Below, piece by piece: positions 20,235-30,022 of a stretch of 64,000 bases of DNA (the stretch's first letter is position 1; each line of letters starts with the position of its first letter). The translations under genes and the position numbers were made by a program. A model generated the notes under the pieces. The model was not told where the DNA came from and did not search any database. It saw only the letters and a list, made by a program, of their open reading frames with translations. The DNA is from Lunularia cruciata (Eukaryota > Streptophyta > Marchantiopsida > Lunulariales > Lunulariaceae). The stretch is from assembly GCA_948567375.1 (NCBI GenBank), contig OX419761.1, forward strand, positions 26,290,501-26,354,500, written 5' to 3'.

Positions 20235-21074
20235 CTATGCGGTAGTTGACAACTTCCTTTGGGTGATCACAACTCTATTGTCTCTCAAGGATGCAACAAA
20301 ACCTGCTTGTTGAGCCTCCTTCACTTTTGCTAATTCTCCCTTCTTTGCTTGCCATTGGAGAGGTGTGAGATCAGGGTCCAACCAAATACGCCGCCCCTTC
20401 AGTATAGCCTTGTTATCCATAACTGCATTCCTCTGAGTTTCTGAGCCAAACCTCACCAAAATGCTTCTTGGTTGTGCACCTTGTTGTCCCAATCTATATG
20501 CTTGCAAAATCTGAGGATCATGGACTCTCAAAGAATCAGCAATAAACTCACACACTATGGCCTTGGTGTCTTCCTTCTCAGTCTCTGGCAAACCTGAAAT
20601 TCTCAAGTTCTTCATCCTGACCAATTGGTTCTCCTTCTCAACCTCATGCTCTTGCAAGCAAGAGATTTGAGCCACCTTAGTAGCTTCAGCATAAGACTTT
20701 ATCTTCACTTCTAGTGTGTCCACAATCTGTTGGAGACCTCCGCCTTGTGTAGCAATATCGTTGGCTTGTGCTCCCAAGGAAGCAACTTTCTCGGTAGCAT
20801 CAACCATCCCCTTGGTTGATGTTAACAAAGAAATAGAACTCTTCTTGAGGTCTTGAATCTCTTGGTTGACTAGGTTCAAAGACTCTTTGACACTACTGAT
20901 CTCAACCTTTACAAATTCCATATCAGTCATGAGAGTACTCATGCACTGGGACATAGGTGCCATGAAGCTTCTAAGGTCCTTGTGGAAATCATTTGCTTTC
21001 CTATACATTTCAGCTAATTGTTGTTGCTTCATGGCTATATCAGCAATGTCTTTCACCATCTTGGAATCCTCCAT
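20235..21074 (-). CDS. LINE ORF1 protein (H, subfamily A)
   Basis: 279 aa from the ATG at 21074 (an in-frame GTG lies at 21086), intact. Nearly identical to E1 ORF1, with small changes such as MEDSK for MEESK and FVASLRD for FVAFLRD. It has the coiled coil, RRM and C-terminal domain. It is followed by TAG CAA TTC and an ORF2 that is cut after 40 codons by E6. Confidence 0.85.
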   Translation of the reverse strand: MEDSKMVKDIADIAMKQQQLAEMYRKANDFHKDLRSFMAPMSQCMSTLMTDMEFVKVEISSVKESLNLVNQEIQDLKKSSISLLTSTKGMVDATEKVASLGAQANDIATQGGGLQQIVDTLEVKIKSYAEATKVAQISCLQEHEVEKENQLVRMKNLRISGLPETEKEDTKAIVCEFIADSLRVHDPQILQAYRLGQQGAQPRSILVRFGSETQRNAVMDNKAILKGRRIWLDPDLTPLQWQAKKGELAKVKEAQQAGFVASLRDNRVVITQRKLSTTA

Positions 21075-22440
21075 TGTGACAATCACTTATCACTCACAGT
21101 CAATCTGGAAGTTTTACTTCCAACACCAAAAATTTAGGATTTTCAAGTAGGTAGCACTATTGTTTTACAATTGTAAGCACTACTAGGCTGGTGTTGAAGT
21201 AAAGACCTTGAAAAGCTGATTCTAATGAGATAAGAATCATCTCATTTGAATATGTGAGTGCAAAGATACTGTCTTTCAAATTGGCAGTGCACAGAGATAC
21301 CAAAGGCTGCGAAAATTTGAGGTACTTAGAGCTTCTAATCTGTGACCTAACCTGTAGTAATCAATTTTCAGTCTCAAGGTCTGAGGGAGCTGATTCTTAA
21401 TACACAAAGATCACTTCATTTGGATCATTGAGTACAAAGATACAATAGCTTGAATTTGCACTTCACAATGTTATGATGTCCAAAGAGTCACAGATTTCAA
21501 ACTATCACAACTTCCTTATCTGACCTTCAATGTCTACAAATCAGACCTCAATAGAAACCTTGCACAATGCTCGTTCTATTGCCACAAAAACCACTTGATT
21601 TGGACCTATAAGTACAGAGAAATCCTCCTTCACATGTGCAGATTCTAACACCAAGTAGTTGCAAGTGCTACAGTGAAACAAATGGTCATATCATCTGCGT
21701 TGGATATCCAAATCTTTCAAGTATGGACTCAATAGAAAGCTTATGACCATGTGGTTCTTATGATACAAGAATCACCTGAATTGGATCTGTGAGTGAGGAG
21801 AACTTGCACTGCAAAGTTGGTACTCCAAACACCAAGATGCACGAGATGTGACAGAATGAAAATTACCACCACTGCTTGCTCAGACCTCCATGTGCTGCGA
21901 GCTTGGCCTTGAAACAGAGCTTGTAACTCACAGATTCTGATGCAGTAATTTTCACTGGATTTGCACTTGTGACCATAGAGCAATAGCCTTCCCAATTCTC
22001 GCACAATAACAAGGACTACTCAAAATTGTCTCAGAATTGAAAAATTCAGATCTCCCTGAGTATTGATCCAAACTGGACAAGCTTTACCTTGAAGGAAAGC
22101 TCTCAGTATAGAGGTTCCAATGAGACTCCAATCACTCCATTTGCCCAAGTGTTGGCAGAGATACAGTCAATCGAATTTATAGTCCAAACCCTAAAATCTG
22201 CCAAAGATGACAGAATTCGAATCCTTGTAACTCTCTGCACAGATCTGGGTTTTTAGCATGCTTGCTATCAATCGAAAGAGCTCTTCAAGGCGCATCCATT
22301 GACACAGAAATCACTCCATTTGGACTCCTGATGATGAAGAAACGATCTCTTAAGTATTGAACCTCTGTCAGAAAATTCAAGCACTCATAACTTTCGCCTC
22401 AGAGCTCAGAATGGTGCAATCTTGGTGTCCATAGAAAGCT
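21075..22440 (-). repeat. Subfamily A 5' UTR (H)
   Basis: Non-coding 5' UTR with the same 180-bp monomers as E1, in the same order, truncated in the first monomer. No other feature seen in this stretch. Confidence 0.7.
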
Positions 22441-22550
22441 CTTGCCATTGGAGAGATGTGAAATCAGGATCTAACCAGATGCGCTGCCCCTTCAATACAG
22501 CCTTGTTTGCCATCACTAAATTCCTTTGAGTTTCTGAGCCAAACCTCACC
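22441..22550 (-). mobile_element. LINE G, upstream ORF1 piece
   Basis: 110 bp of subfamily B ORF1 (SILVRFGSE region to LQWQ). The wording (GAGAGATGTGA, AACCAGATGCGC) matches E3 rather than A or C, as does the 3' part of G at 12905-16352, which supports joining them across H. G begins here, 5'-truncated, next to host F. Confidence 0.8.
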
Positions 22551-22699
22551 TAAATTGATCACTACATTGTTGAAAATCAGAAATCCACTCCATAGAACTC
22601 AATTTCTCTTGGATAGCTTGTTGGTACAAGTCTCTCTTGTGAAAATCTAGACAAATTTTTCCTCTAAAGGCATGGTCAATAGGTAATGTGGTTCTATTG

Positions 22700-22774
22700 T
22701 TTCTATTGTTTCTATTCTATATATTTCATTGTTTTTTTTATATTTCATTGTTTCATTGTTTCATTATTTCATTG
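22700..22774 (+). repeat. Tail-only LINE insertion in F
   Basis: 75 bp inserted between GGTTCTATTG and AGGCAAGG of the host ORF2. It consists of TTTCTATTG units, TATATTTCATTG (the last bases of the LINE 3' UTR) and several TTTCATTG repeats, in plus orientation against a minus-strand host. The target CTATTG resembles the tail CATTG. Confidence 0.8.
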
Positions 22775-23460
22775 AGGCAAGGAAGAAGGATGGTACAAGA
22801 TAGAGGTGCATGGTCTGATTCTGGTTGAGGATCTAAAACAACAAAATCTGAAACAAGATGGATATCATTGACTAAAGTGAGCATATGATCTATGGTGCTT
22901 GATCCACAAGGGATCTGAGAGGCTTGGATCCTAGCATTGAAATCACCAAGAACAAGTACTGCACGTTTACTTTGAGACTCTAACACATCCTTTGTCAATG
23001 AGTGGAAAGGTTGCATGGTGTTGAGAACTCCACTTGAATAGATTGGTGATGTCAACGGGGCAAAGTAACAAACAACAATGAACCAAGGTGTGGCAACTCC
23101 TCCCATCCTCAGCCATTGGTATTGTCCACTTGAATCTTGACCTATCAAAGAGATTGATTTCTCAAAGCCAAATCAGACGTAAGTAGCAATACCTCCAAAG
23201 CCCCTTCCTTTGTGTTGCTGCAGTTTGTTCCAGGTTGAAGCAACAAGAGTGAATCCTTCAATGTCTTGAATGGTGTTTCCTTCATGTTCATGTCTCCACA
23301 AGATTGATCAGATCAGCAGCATCCCACAAAGGCTTAGCGCTAGAGTACTTGGTATGTATGAGCCCATGAACATTCCAAAACAACACTCTAAGGGTTTGGA
23401 ATTGCTATGCAGTAGCTGGCAATTTCTTTTGAGTAATCACAGCTCTATTATCTCTCAAGA

Positions 23461-23474
23461 ATGAACAATGAACA
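23461..23474 (-). repeat. 14-bp tail-only insertion in F
   Basis: The host reads AAGAATG then CAACAAAG in all other copies. Here two extra copies of the 7-nt unit (AACAATG) sit exactly at the ATG/CAT of the target. It is either a minimal LINE insertion or expansion of a chance CATTG. Confidence 0.65.
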
Positions 23475-24006
23475 ATGCAACAAAGCCGGCTTGTTGAGCC
23501 TCCTTCACTTTTGCTAATTCTCCATTCTTTGCTTGCTATTGGAGAGGTGTGAGATCAGGGTCCAACTAGATACGCCGCCCCTTTAGTATAGCTTTGTTCC
23601 CCATCATTGTATTCCTTTGAGTTTCTGAGCTAAACCTGACAAAAATGCTTCTTGGTTGTGCGCCTTGTTGTCCTAATCTATATGCTTGCAAAATCTGAAG
23701 ATCATAGACTCTCAAAGAATCAACAATAAACTCACACACTATGGCCTTGGTGTCTTCCTTCTCAATCCTGAAATCCTGAAATCCTCAAACCTGAAATCCT
23801 CAAGTTCTTCATTCTCACCAATTGGTTCTCCTTCTCAATCTCATGCTCTTGCAAGTAAGAGATTTGAGTCACCTTTGTAGCTTCAGCATATGACTTCATC
23901 TTGATCTCTAATGTGTCAACCATCTCTTGCAGCCTTCCATTTTGTGAAGCAATGTTGGTGGCTTGTGCTCCCAAGGAAGCAACCTTCTCACTTGCATCTA
24001 CTATAC

Positions 24007-27000
24007 AATGAAAAAATGAAACAATGAAATATAAAGCCCGAAAGACCCAAAGAGTCAAAAGGCTGGAAACACAATACAAAACACATGAAATGTGAGCCTA
24101 GGCAAGGGCCTAGGGCATCGGACCAATTTGTAACAAATTGGTCCGATGTAAAGTAACTTCAGTCATGTACTTCCTTAATGCTAAAGCTTCAACCTGTAAG
24201 AGAGTTGAGAAGTCATTGCAAGTAATCTGATGTCTAACTCTAATCTGCATGTAACAAGGGCAATCAACAAACACATGATGCTCATCCTCAACTTTGCTCA
24301 TAATACACAATTTGCAAAGTCGCATGGAGTGCTCTATCTGCTGCCAACGTCCTTGTTCTACTTCTAGTCTATGAGAACTAGTTCTATATTGAGCGATAAC
24401 ATGTCTCAATGAAGTAGAAATCCTAGCCAAGAGATAATCTTGCTCACAATACACCAACATAGGATTTACAAACTGCTGATAGAACACCATCTTGGTACCG
24501 GGTTGCTGCCATAAGCGAAGTAAAAACTGCTCCTTGATCACCTCTCGAAGTGCAATAGGCTCCAATCTCCAATGTCGCTCAGAAACATTCCACCTTGTGG
24601 CCTATGCAATCAGATCTGTATACCAACCGACAGATAGAGTGGCACAAAAAGCTTGGTAGGGAAGTCTCTCATGCTCCATGGACCTCACCTTAGTGGCATA
24701 TGTGATAGCTAAAAACAAAGCTTCAGCCTCAAGAGGTAAAAATCCTCTTTCAGCAAGCAGGAATACATAAGGAGTTTGAGTCCTCACCCCAAGTTCATCA
24801 CACAAAAACAATTTCTGAACTTTCTCCACCTTTTGCCACCATGTCTTCTTAGTACCTGGACCCCAAATCTGAGCACCATAGAGAACCACCGGCTGCACAA
24901 GAGATCTGAACAGCACCTTCTTCAACTCCCATGTGGTGAGGTGAGCAAGTCTACTGCGGTTCATGAGTGAATACAAAGCTCTAAAGCCTGCATTGATTCT
25001 CATCTTCACACAAGTAGACCAACTATAGTCATGAGAAAACTCAAGGCCCAAGTACTTATAAGAAGAAACCTGCTCCAATTGCTGTCCATCAAAAAAGAAA
25101 GGTGTGACACCTTTAGAACCCACCACAATGACCTTGGACTTGTCAAGGTTCACCTCCATCTTTGTTTGATTGCAAAAGCAAAGTAGAGAATCCAACAGCT
25201 TCTGTAAACTCTGTGGATTTGTGGAGAGAAGCACTACATCATCTGCATAAAGGAGTGCATGTATCATCAAAGAGCCAACCTGTACACCTGTAGCTCCAGC
25301 TTCCATGAGTAGACTCTCTAGATCATCGATGAAGATTCCGAACAGAGTTGGAGACAGAGAGCAGCCTTGGATCACACCCATTGTGCTAAGGACATCTTGA
25401 GAGCTCAAAGATGAAAGTTTCACAATCACTTTCTCATAGAGTCTAGAGATAGCACCAATCAGATCAGCTGAAACACCCACTTCAATGAGTCTCTCACTTA
25501 GAGATTTCCTGAGCACCTTATCAAAGGCCTTCCTGAAATCAATAAAGGCAACATAGAGAGCTCTCCCAACCCCCTTGGATTTGCACCACAAAACATAAGT
25601 ACCAATAGGTGGTCCAAAGTACTAAAGCCTAATCTGAAACCAGCTTGGCACTTAGCTCGAATTTTGTGCTTTTCAGCCCAAGTGCTCAACCTTGACTCCA
25701 AAATTCGACCATACAACTTGGCAAAGACACTACCAACAAGTATGGTACGGTAATTGGTGACAACATCTCTCTGGCCAGACTTGTGAATAGGAACTACCTT
25801 CTTGAAGCACCATCTATCCGGAAAGCCACACTTGATTGCCTCATTCAAATGAGAAGTGAGTATTGAAATCAGTTGGCTACCGCCCCACTTCAGAAGTTCA
25901 ACACATAGTCCATCAAGGTCTTCAGCCTTACCATTGGCCAACTTCTTCAATTGGTACTTGACATCAGCTTCAGAGATGGTGAGAGCAGATCCAAGGCAAG
26001 GTGCCATGCTTGGAGCATTTGGGAAAAAGTACATGGAGATGGAGATCTGATGGTTACTTTCTTCCAGAAAGCCTTGGGATTGCTCCTCAATTCAATGCTC
26101 AACTCAACTCCTTTGAGTCTTAGAAATGCCCGCTTTTTGCACTTCACCAACTTTCTGTATAAAACAAAAGCTTGATTTTGTGCAATCTGATCAAGAGATC
26201 TATCCATAGCTTTGATCCTTGCCATTTTGCAATCAGCATCATACCATCTATTGCAAGGGAGACCAAGTCTCTTCCTGTGGGAGCCTCTTGGAAACAAAGA
26301 AGTTGATGTAGATTGAAGAAGTTCAATCAATTTGATCACTACGTTGTTGAAAATCAGAACTCCACTCCATAGAACTCAATTTCTCTTGGATAGCTTGTTG
26401 GTACAAGTCTCTCTTGGGAAAATCTAGACGAAGTTTGCTTCTAAAAGCATGGTCTATAGGTAATGTGGTTCTATTGAGGCAAGGAAAAAGGATGGTACAG
26501 GATAGAGGTGCATGGTCTGATTCTGGTTGAGGATCTAAAACAGCAAAATCTGAGACAAGATGGATATCATTAGCTGAAGTGAGCATATAATCTATGGTGC
26601 TTGATCCACCTGAGGCAAAGCATGTGCTTTTACAAGTTTTTGGAAATTGAGAAAGGCCATTCAAGATCTTCAAGCTACAATTGGCACCAAAGCTCAAAAA
26701 GTGCTCACTCATGGAATTGGACATAGGATCTTTGGAAGAGCGTGACCAAGCACTGGAATGGTCTATCAAGCTGTGGAAAGGATCATTCTCAAGGTCGCTC
26801 AAGTCAGGGATCTGAGAGGCTTGGATCCTAGCATTGAAATCACCAAGAACAAGGACTGCACCTTTACTTTGAAACTCTAACACATCCTTCGTCAAGGAAT
26901 GGAAAGGTTGCATGGTGTTGAGAAGTCCACTTGAATAGATTGGTGATGTCAACGGGGCAAAGTAACAAACAGCAATGAAGCAAGGTGTGGCAACTCCTCC

Positions 27001-27170
27001 AATCCTCAGCCATTGGTATTGTCCACTTGAATCTTGACCTATCAAAGAGACAGATTTCTCAAAGCCAAATCTGACGTAAGTAGCAATACCTCCAAAGCCC
27101 CTTCCTTTGTGTTGTCTCCGCTTGTTCCAGGTTGAACCAACAAGAGTGAATCCTTCAATGTCTTGAATGG
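24007..27170 (-). mobile_element. LINE J, 5'-truncated
   Basis: Minus-strand LINE from an 8-nt-type tail (24007-24030) through ORF2, truncated at the codons NTIQDIEGF. That is the point where E6 entered H. It inserted into F ORF1. Beyond its 5' end lies a low-complexity filler and then a plus-strand LINE. Confidence 0.83.
24110..27170 (-). pseudogene. LINE ORF2, multiply broken (J)
   Basis: All domains are recognisable. Breaks: TAG at 24601 for the Trp of AWATRW; a 1-bp deletion near 25600 after LLVL; a 40-bp deletion at about 26032 after DLYF; and a 1-bp insertion near 26331 (CAATTTGATC for CAATTGATC). The last two defects are also present in S. Confidence 0.85.
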
Positions 27171-27229
27171 AAGTGAAGTGAAGATGAAGATGAAGATGTG
27201 AAGATGAAGTGAAGATGAAGTGAAGATGA
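27171..27229. other. Simple-repeat junction filler (GAAGTGAAGAT)
   Basis: About 59 bp of repeated GAAGTG, GAAGATG and similar units between J and K. K begins with TTAGAAGTGAAGATGAAGTC, so the filler looks like repeated copying of the K end rather than an independent microsatellite. Confidence 0.6.
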
Positions 27230-28279
27230 TTAGAAGTGAAGATGAAGTCCTATGCTGAAGCTACTAAGGTGGCTCAAATCTCTTGCTTGCAAGAGTATGA
27301 GATTAAGAAGGAGAACCAATTGGTCAGAATGAAGAACTTGAGAATTTCAGGTTTGCCAGAGATTGAGAAGGAAGACATCAAGGCCATAGTGTGTGATTTT
27401 ATTGCTGATTCTTTGAGAGTCCGTGATCCTCAGATTTTGCAAGCATATAGATTGGGACAACAAGGTGCACAACCAAGAAGCATTTTGGTGAGGTTTGGCT
27501 CAGAAACTCAAAGGAATGCAGTGATGTTGGTCCACCAGTTGGTCCACTTGTGTGAAGATGAGAATCAATGCACGCTTTAGAGCTTTGTATTCACTCATGA
27601 ACCGCTCTAGACTTGCTCACCTTACCACATGGGAGTTGAAGAAGGTGCTGTTCAGATCTCTTGTGCAGCCAGTGGTTCTCTATGGTGCTCAGATTTGGGG
27701 TCCAGGTACTAAGAAGACATGGTGGCAAAAGGTGGAGAAAGTTCAGAAATTGTTTTTGTGTGATGAACTTGGGGTGAGGACTCAAACTCCTTATGTATTG
27801 CTGCTTGCTGAAACCGGGTTTTTGCCTCTTGAGGCTGAAGCTTTGTTTTTAGCTATCGCATATGCCACTAAGGTGAGGTCCATGGAGCATGAGAGGCTTC
27901 CCTACCAAGCTTTTTGTGCCACTCTATCTGTCGGTTGGTATACAGATCTGGTTGCATGGGCCACCAGGTGGAATGTTTCTGAGCGACATTGGAAGTTGGA
28001 GCCTATTGCACTACAAGAAGTGATCAAGGAGCAGTTCTTACTTCACTTATGGCAGCAGCCCGGTACCAAGATGGTGTTCTATCAGCAGTTTGTAAATCCT
28101 ATGTTAGTGTATTGTGAGCAAGATTATCTCTTGGTTAGGATTTCTACTTCACTTAGACATGTTATCGCTCAATATAGAACTAGTTCTCATAGACTAGAAG
28201 TAGAACAAGGACGTTGGCAGCAGATAGAGCACTCCATGCGACTTTGCAAATTGTGTATTATGAGCAAAGTTGAGGATGA
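27230..28279 (+). mobile_element. LINE K, internally deleted
   Basis: Plus-strand LINE piece: ORF1 residues from EVKMKSYAEATK to ETQRNAVM (27236-27526), then a jump of more than 2 kb to ORF2 at WSTCVKMRIN (27539) and on to KVEDE. The joint carries a repeated TTGGTCCAC. Two short open frames result (27236-27580 and 27552-28298); neither is a complete protein. K is interrupted by L and resumes at 28499. Confidence 0.8.
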
Positions 28280-28479
28280 AACAACAATGAAACAATGAAA
28301 TATAAAGCCCGAAAGACCCAAAGAGTCAAAAGGCTGGAAACACAATACAAAACATATGAAATGTGAGCCTAGGCAAGGGCCTAGGGCATCGGACCAATTT
28401 GTAACAAATTGGTCCGATGTAAAGTAACTTCTGTCATGTACTTCCCTAATGCTAAAGCTTCAACCTGTAAGAGAGTTGA
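28280..28479 (-). mobile_element. Short LINE insertion L
   Basis: About 200 bp: tail, 3' UTR, both hairpins, and the last 25 or so codons of ORF2, 5'-truncated at LLQVEAL. It lies in K between GAGGATGA and GCATCATG, in opposite orientation, followed by a filler of CATGAGCATCATGAGC repeats copied from the target. Confidence 0.83.
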
Positions 28480-28498
28480 AGCATGAGCATCATGAGCT
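28480..28498. other. Templated filler at L 5' junction
   Basis: Partial copies of GAGCATCATG, a sequence of the target itself, are repeated before K continues. This suggests copying from the flank during repair of the 5' end. Confidence 0.55.
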
Positions 28499-28553
28499 TC
28501 ATGAGCATCATGTGTTGATTGTTTGCCCTTGTTACATGCAGATTAGAGTTAGA
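28499..28553 (+). mobile_element. LINE K, continuation
   Basis: ORF2 C-terminal codons HHVLIVCPCYMQIRVR follow on from K at 28279. The piece ends where M begins, with a few unmatched bases (TATCAAT). Confidence 0.7.
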
Positions 28554-28560
28554 TATCAAT

Positions 28561-29282
28561 GGAGTTGGGAGAGCTCTCTTTGTTGCATTTATTGATTTCA
28601 GGAAGGCCTTTGATAAGGTGCTTAGGAAATCTCTAAGTGAGAGACTCATGGAAGTTGGTGTTTCAGCTGATCTGATTGGTGCTATCTCTAGACTCTATGA
28701 GAAGGTGGTTGTGAAACTTTCATCTTTGAGCTCTGAAGATATCCTTAGCACAATGGGTGTGATTCAAGGTTGCTCTCTATCTCCAACATTGTTTGGAATC
28801 TTCATCGATGATCTAGAGAGGGTGCTTATGGAAGCTGGAGCTACAGGTGTACAGGTTAGCTCTTTGATGATACATGCACTACTGTATGCGGATGATGTAG
28901 TGCTCCTCTCTACCAATCCACAAAGTTTGCAGAACTTGCTGGATTCTCTTCTCTTGTTTTACAATCAAACAAAGATGGAGGTGAACCTTGACAAGTCCAA
29001 AGTGATTGTGGTGGGTTCTAAAGGAGTCACACCTTTCTTTTTTGATGGACAGCAATTGGAGCAGGTTTCTTCTTACAAGTACTTGGGTCTTGAGTTTTCT
29101 CATGACTAGAGTTGGTCCACTTTTGTGAAGATGAGAATCAATGCAGGCTTTAGAGCTTTGTATTCACTCATGAACCGCTCTAGACTTGCTCACCTTATCA
29201 CATGGGAGTTGAAGAAGGTGTTGTTCAGATCTCTTGTGCAGCCGGTGGTTCTCTATGGTACTCAGATTTGGGGTCCAGGATC
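28561..29282 (+). mobile_element. LINE M, upstream part (RT)
   Basis: Plus-strand ORF2 from GVGRAL through FIDFRKAFD, GVIQGCSLSP and YADD to QIWGPG. A TAG at 29107-29109 replaces Tyr of HDYSW. It is 5'-truncated at 28561. It is split at CCAG/GTAC by the gypsy element and resumes at 37117; codons rejoin as GPGTKKTWW. Confidence 0.83.
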
Positions 29283-29974
29283 TGTGAGCCGGCCTGTCTC
29301 TCACTCAGGATGAACCTCTGATGGCTATTATGGTAGCGCACCATGGACTAAGAAGGCAAGGAACCCCAACTCCATCATACTCCTCCAAGGCTAACACTCC
29401 AAGACTCAAGACATTGCTCACTAGAGAACTCAATGAGAGAGAGATAGTTGCAAATGAAAGGATGATGAGTACCTCCTCACTCCTTGTTTATATACTTGTG
29501 AAATAGTTACGTACCAAAGTTACTAATTACCGTAGTAACTCAAGTTACTAGACTAAAAGTCAAGTAAAGTCAAAAAGTAGAAAGGAATATCCATTCACAT
29601 GGGCATATTCCCCTAAGCATGTGGTCTTATCTTGACCCAACCACTAAAGCAAGGATTCCTTCACATGGGCTATCCTTGGACTAAAGAAGAATCCAAAACA
29701 AAAAGGCTTGCGGGCCCAAGAGTTCTCAACTCTTTCCCCAAAGCCAAACACCTAGGAATAATACCAAGTCAACACACTAAAATCCAAAATAGTGGTGCTC
29801 ATCTTTTCTACTTCCTCTAAAGTAAGGTCCCATCTATCTTAGCTATGACTAACTTTAGCTAACCATGACTAATATAGAACCATCCTTTATCTCTATATAA
29901 ATAATATCTCTTAAGTACTTGTAATACCAAGCTAAATATCACAATACCACACACATGCACAAATGGGTGTTACA
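29283..29974 (-). repeat. 3' LTR of gypsy element
   Basis: 692 bp, the 3' LTR in element orientation. On the minus strand it starts TGTAACACCC and ends GGCTCACA. A TATA-like motif (GTATATAAAC on the minus strand, 29486-29495) lies about 480 bp from the LTR start, placing a plausible R region after it. Small ORFs inside are not credible genes. Confidence 0.93.
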
Positions 29975-29988
29975 TTTACCCCCGGACT
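29975..29988 (-). promoter_or_regulatory. Polypurine tract of gypsy element
   Basis: On the minus strand, TCCGGGGGTAAA directly precedes the 3' LTR start. A G-rich purine run at this position is the usual primer for plus-strand DNA synthesis. Confidence 0.7.
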
Positions 29989-30022
29989 AAGTTTTCACTT
30001 TGTCCTCAAAGTGAAGGTCTCT

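Larger units (their letters stand above)
20096..22440 (-). mobile_element. LINE H, 5' part (subfamily A)
   Basis: Continuation of H upstream of E6: first 40 codons of ORF2 (20096-20234), ORF1 (20235-21074) and 5' UTR (21075-22440). The 5' UTR stops at AAAGCTCTTG, about 60 bp short of the 5' end seen in T and E1. H is then directly joined to the upstream piece of its host G. Confidence 0.83.
22553..24006 (-). mobile_element. LINE F, upstream part (subfamily C-like)
   Basis: Continuation of F after G: ORF2 endonuclease region (22553-23400, minus strand) and ORF1 (23405-24006). It carries two tail-only insertions (22700-22774, 23461-23474). A deletion of about 200 bp at 22908 joins GATCCAC to AGGGATCTGAG. 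It also has small indels and a local duplication of CTGAAATCCT near 23765-23795. The ORF1 stop context is TAG CAA TTC (23407). It is cut by J at 24006, within the ORF1 coiled coil. No intact protein remains. Confidence 0.8.

Noticed and set aside
27171-27229. Ordinary microsatellite or CRISPR-like repeat
   Set aside because: Irregular units derived from the adjacent LINE end, with no spacers.
27230-28279. J and K as one twin-primed (5' inverted) LINE
   Set aside because: The inverted part should continue the same element; K overlaps ORF2 sequence already present in J and has its own internal deletion, so they are separate elements.
29321-29506. 61- and 62-aa frames present twice near 29321/29632 and 36463/36774
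   Set aside because: They are identical because they lie in the two LTRs, antisense to the element; no coding features.
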